Positions 35,530 through 37,391 of a DNA stretch of 37,391 nt are shown piece after piece. The notes under the pieces were generated by a model that worked only from the letters and a program-made list of their open reading frames with translations, made no database searches and had not been told where the DNA came from. The stretch's first letter is position 1. Each line of letters starts with the position of its first letter. The position numbers and the translations under genes are program-made. Source of the stretch: Streptococcus suis YS56 (GTDB lineage Bacteria; Bacillota; Bacilli; Lactobacillales; Streptococcaceae); NCBI RefSeq assembly GCF_000440115.1, contig NZ_ALMY01000086.1, positions 1-37,391 of the forward strand, read 5' to 3'.

Positions 35530-36049
35530 AAAAGAAGTGTATTTTAGTGAAGCTGAACCAGCTGATGCAGCAGCTTTTATTGATTTTATGAATCAAGTTG
35601 CTAGAGAAACGGATTATCTGGTCATGGATGAGACTGGTTTTCGATTTAGTGTTGATGAAATGGAGACCATCTTCGAAGCAGGAATCGAAAATCCTCGTGA
35701 ATTGTGCCTGCTGGCTAAGGTTGGTTCGGAAGTCGTCGGCGCAATTTCTGTTAAGTCCTCTAAGCAGTTTCGCATTAGCCATATCGGAAATATTTTTATT
35801 GCAGTAAAAAAAGCCTATTGGGGTCACGGTCTAGGGACGATTTTACTGGAGGAAGTATTGCATTGGGCAGAGGAAATGGATGTATTGAAACGTTTGGAAT
35901 TAACGGTTCAGGTTCGCAATCAGGCGGCAGTACATTTATACCAAAAATTAGGATTTATCATTGAGGGCACCCAAGTGAGAGGGGCTAGAACAGATGAAGG
36001 GGAATGGCTTGATCTTTATTATATGGGCAAGTTAATTGGTGAAGTATGA
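35522..36049 (+). CDS. GNAT family N-acetyltransferase
   Basis: This 175-residue acetyl-CoA-dependent transferase has the GNAT core: strand IGNIFIAVKKAYWGHGLGTILLEEV, in which the GHGLG turn binds the pyrophosphate of CoA, and the final motif NQAAVHLYQKLGFIIEGT. The substrate is unknown; the RimI-like arrangement with tsaE upstream is common in streptococci. AAGGAG precedes the ATG inside the tsaE end, and its own stop overlaps the LCP gene by four bases. Confidence 0.9.
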   Translation: MSEKEVYFSEAEPADAAAFIDFMNQVARETDYLVMDETGFRFSVDEMETIFEAGIENPRELCLLAKVGSEVVGAISVKSSKQFRISHIGNIFIAVKKAYWGHGLGTILLEEVLHWAEEMDVLKRLELTVQVRNQAAVHLYQKLGFIIEGTQVRGARTDEGEWLDLYYMGKLIGEV

Positions 36050-37239
36050 CAATTGGAAAAAAAATATTCTTAATGTCTTTGGCTATTGTTGGTTTAACAC
36101 TAGGTGCCGGCTTAATATATGGTGCCAGCTTGTTAAATTTTTCTACAGGTGCTATTTCAAAAACCTATAAGCAGCTAGATGGAGAAAATGAAATTACTCC
36201 TATTGATGCGACAGAGCCCCTAACCATCCTACTGATGGGGGTGGATATGGACCAAGCGACCCGCGGGGGAGATTGGGAGGGTGGCCGTAGTGATTCGATG
36301 ATTTTGGTAACTGTTAATCCCAAGACTAAGGAAACCAATATGATGAGCTTGACTCGTGATATTATGGTTGAGATTGCAGAAGCGAACGGGGAGTCTTCAG
36401 GAACGGTTGAAAAACTAAATCATTCTTATAGCTACGGACAGGCACCGATGGCCATTGCCACGATCGAAAAGATGATGGATATTAACATTGACCATTATAT
36501 CGAAATAAATATGGATGGTCTGGTTGAGCTTGTTGATGCGGTTGGAGGTATTGAGATAAACAATACTCTTGGCTTCCCTATATCCATTTCAGAACATGAG
36601 CCTGCCTACACCTCTATTGTCCAGCCGGGGCAACAGTTGGTAAATGGGGATCAGGCGCTGGTTTATGCTCGGATGCGCTATGATGATCCTGAGGGGGATA
36701 TCGGACGTCAGAGACGCCAACGAGAAGTTATCACGGCTATTATAAAAAAACTCCTCCAGTTAGATGGTTTGACCCAGTATAAGAAAATTCTGACCGCCAT
36801 CTCCAATAATATGCGAACCAACATTGAGATTAGTCCTGCGACAATTCCAAGCCTCCTAGGTTATAAAGACTCGGTCTCTAAATTGAATTCCTATCAGTTG
36901 CGCGGTGTGGACCAAATGGTTGATGAAATCTATTATCAATTACCAACCAGCGAACACCTATTGGAAATGCAAAATATTTTGAAAAAATCTATCGGCTTAG
37001 AAGAAAAAACCGACTTAGTCACAAACGTGAAGGTCTACGAAGGACAGATGGGATTGCCAAGTCCAATCAACGTTTATGATGTATATACAAATCTTTTGTT
37101 GCTAGAAGCAAGTCCGTGGGCGGAACGCTTGGATCCAGAAATAGGGAATCCATCGGCTACTACGACTGTGACGACTGAAGAGCAGATAACCGATTTTTCA
37201 ACAGAGCCAGTACTCGGTGATGAAAACGGGTCGCAATAA
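36046..37239 (+). CDS. LytR-CpsA-Psr (LCP) family glycopolymer ligase
   Basis: LCP proteins attach wall teichoic acid, capsule or rhamnose polymers from their lipid carrier to peptidoglycan outside the cell. The 397-residue protein has a short cytoplasmic start, one membrane helix (residues ~7-28), and an LCP domain from about residue 60 with LLMGVDMD, RSDSMILVTVNP, SLTRDIMVEI, VDAVGGIEI and the arginine-rich DPEGDIGRQRRQREV that binds the pyrophosphate. The C-terminal tail is Thr/Glu rich and extends past the domain. It is the last gene of the tsaE-GNAT operon. The position corresponds to lytR of pneumococcus or brpA of S. mutans, but the paralogue cannot be settled here. Confidence 0.92.
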   Translation: MTIGKKIFLMSLAIVGLTLGAGLIYGASLLNFSTGAISKTYKQLDGENEITPIDATEPLTILLMGVDMDQATRGGDWEGGRSDSMILVTVNPKTKETNMMSLTRDIMVEIAEANGESSGTVEKLNHSYSYGQAPMAIATIEKMMDINIDHYIEINMDGLVELVDAVGGIEINNTLGFPISISEHEPAYTSIVQPGQQLVNGDQALVYARMRYDDPEGDIGRQRRQREVITAIIKKLLQLDGLTQYKKILTAISNNMRTNIEISPATIPSLLGYKDSVSKLNSYQLRGVDQMVDEIYYQLPTSEHLLEMQNILKKSIGLEEKTDLVTNVKVYEGQMGLPSPINVYDVYTNLLLLEASPWAERLDPEIGNPSATTTVTTEEQITDFSTEPVLGDENGSQ

Positions 37240-37241
37240 TG

Positions 37242-37290
37242 TAGTCATCTAGTTTTTCTTTTATTACTTTGACGAGCGAGTACTAAAACC
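37242..37290 (+). repeat. Truncated copy of the sufU-sufB repeat element
   Basis: TAGTCATCTAGTTTTTCTTT followed by TATTACTTTGACG matches the left end of the element at 23259 with few changes, and GAGTACTAAAA matches its right end. The middle is missing, so it is an internally deleted relic, beginning two bases after the LCP stop. Confidence 0.65.
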
Positions 37291-37321
37291 CTAAAAAAAT
37301 AGAGGTCGTTTGCAACCTCTC

Positions 37322-37370
37322 AGATTGAAGAAAAAGTCCATTTTGGACAATTTTCTTCAATCTTTTTTCT
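37322..37370 (+). terminator. Terminator of the tsaE-GNAT-LCP operon
   Basis: A long stem, AGATTGAAGAAAA with TTTTCTTCAATCT (13 bp) plus inner GTCCA/TGGAC, followed by TTTTTC. The sequence after it to 37391 is AT-rich with no gene start visible. Confidence 0.85.
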
Positions 37371-37391
37371 TTATGTTGAAAATAAAAAACT

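Overview
This window looks like a chromosomal segment of a low-GC Firmicute of the genus Streptococcus, most likely Streptococcus suis. That is an inference from gene content and order (mecA-rgpG-sufCDSUB-dacA, ilvBNC-ilvA, tsaE-GNAT-LCP), IS630-type insertion sequences, CodY-type operators and a set of short dispersed repeats. No search was run. Almost all genes are core housekeeping or nutrient genes. I see no phage, CRISPR array, rRNA or tRNA.

Left end (1-2400): a truncated IS630-family remnant on the minus strand, a PPOX-family flavoprotein gene, a near-complete IS630 element whose transposase is split by a one-base shift in an A7 run, and a DUF59 Fe-S assembly factor. Positions 2358-7034 run on the minus strand: ilvD followed by a DUF6176 gene, then an operon of GT2-GtrA glycosyltransferase (frameshifted here), phosphodiester glycosidase and small membrane protein. 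From 7260 to 13347 the plus strand carries ilvB, ilvN, ilvC, ilvA, an SPFH protein and a small putative DNA-binding protein. With ilvD, this supplies most of isoleucine/valine synthesis. A perfect 15/15 CodY box and four 11-bp-spaced TTAAG-like repeats lie in the ilvB upstream region.

Middle (13470-26524): a minus-strand amino-acid ABC transporter (ATPase plus fused binding protein-permease); then uppP, mecA and rgpG; an exact 57-bp tandem duplication spanning the rgpG stop codon and terminator; a MITE-like element and a second repeat; and the sufCDSUB Fe-S operon, interrupted between sufU and sufB by a 557-bp repeat-rich insertion that includes a decayed copy of the sufU 3' end. A run of small hairpins follows sufB, then dacA on the minus strand.

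Right part (26739-37391): an oligopeptide ABC transporter, oppA then oppDFBC, with a terminator after oppA and a second promoter overlapped by a 14/15 CodY box. Then an Asp23 protein with fatty acid kinase FakA, and a tsaE-GNAT-LCP operon whose first gene appears to be leaderless.

The genes fit a nutritional theme: CodY senses branched-chain amino acids and GTP, and CodY-like sites sit at the BCAA synthesis operon and the peptide importer. A second theme is the cell envelope: UppP, RgpG, DacA, the LCP protein and the GT2/glycosidase operon. I found no clear new defence or mobile system. The least explained items are the GT2-GtrA/glycosidase/membrane-protein operon, the regulatory region at 7124-7226, and the repeat families in the intergenic gaps.
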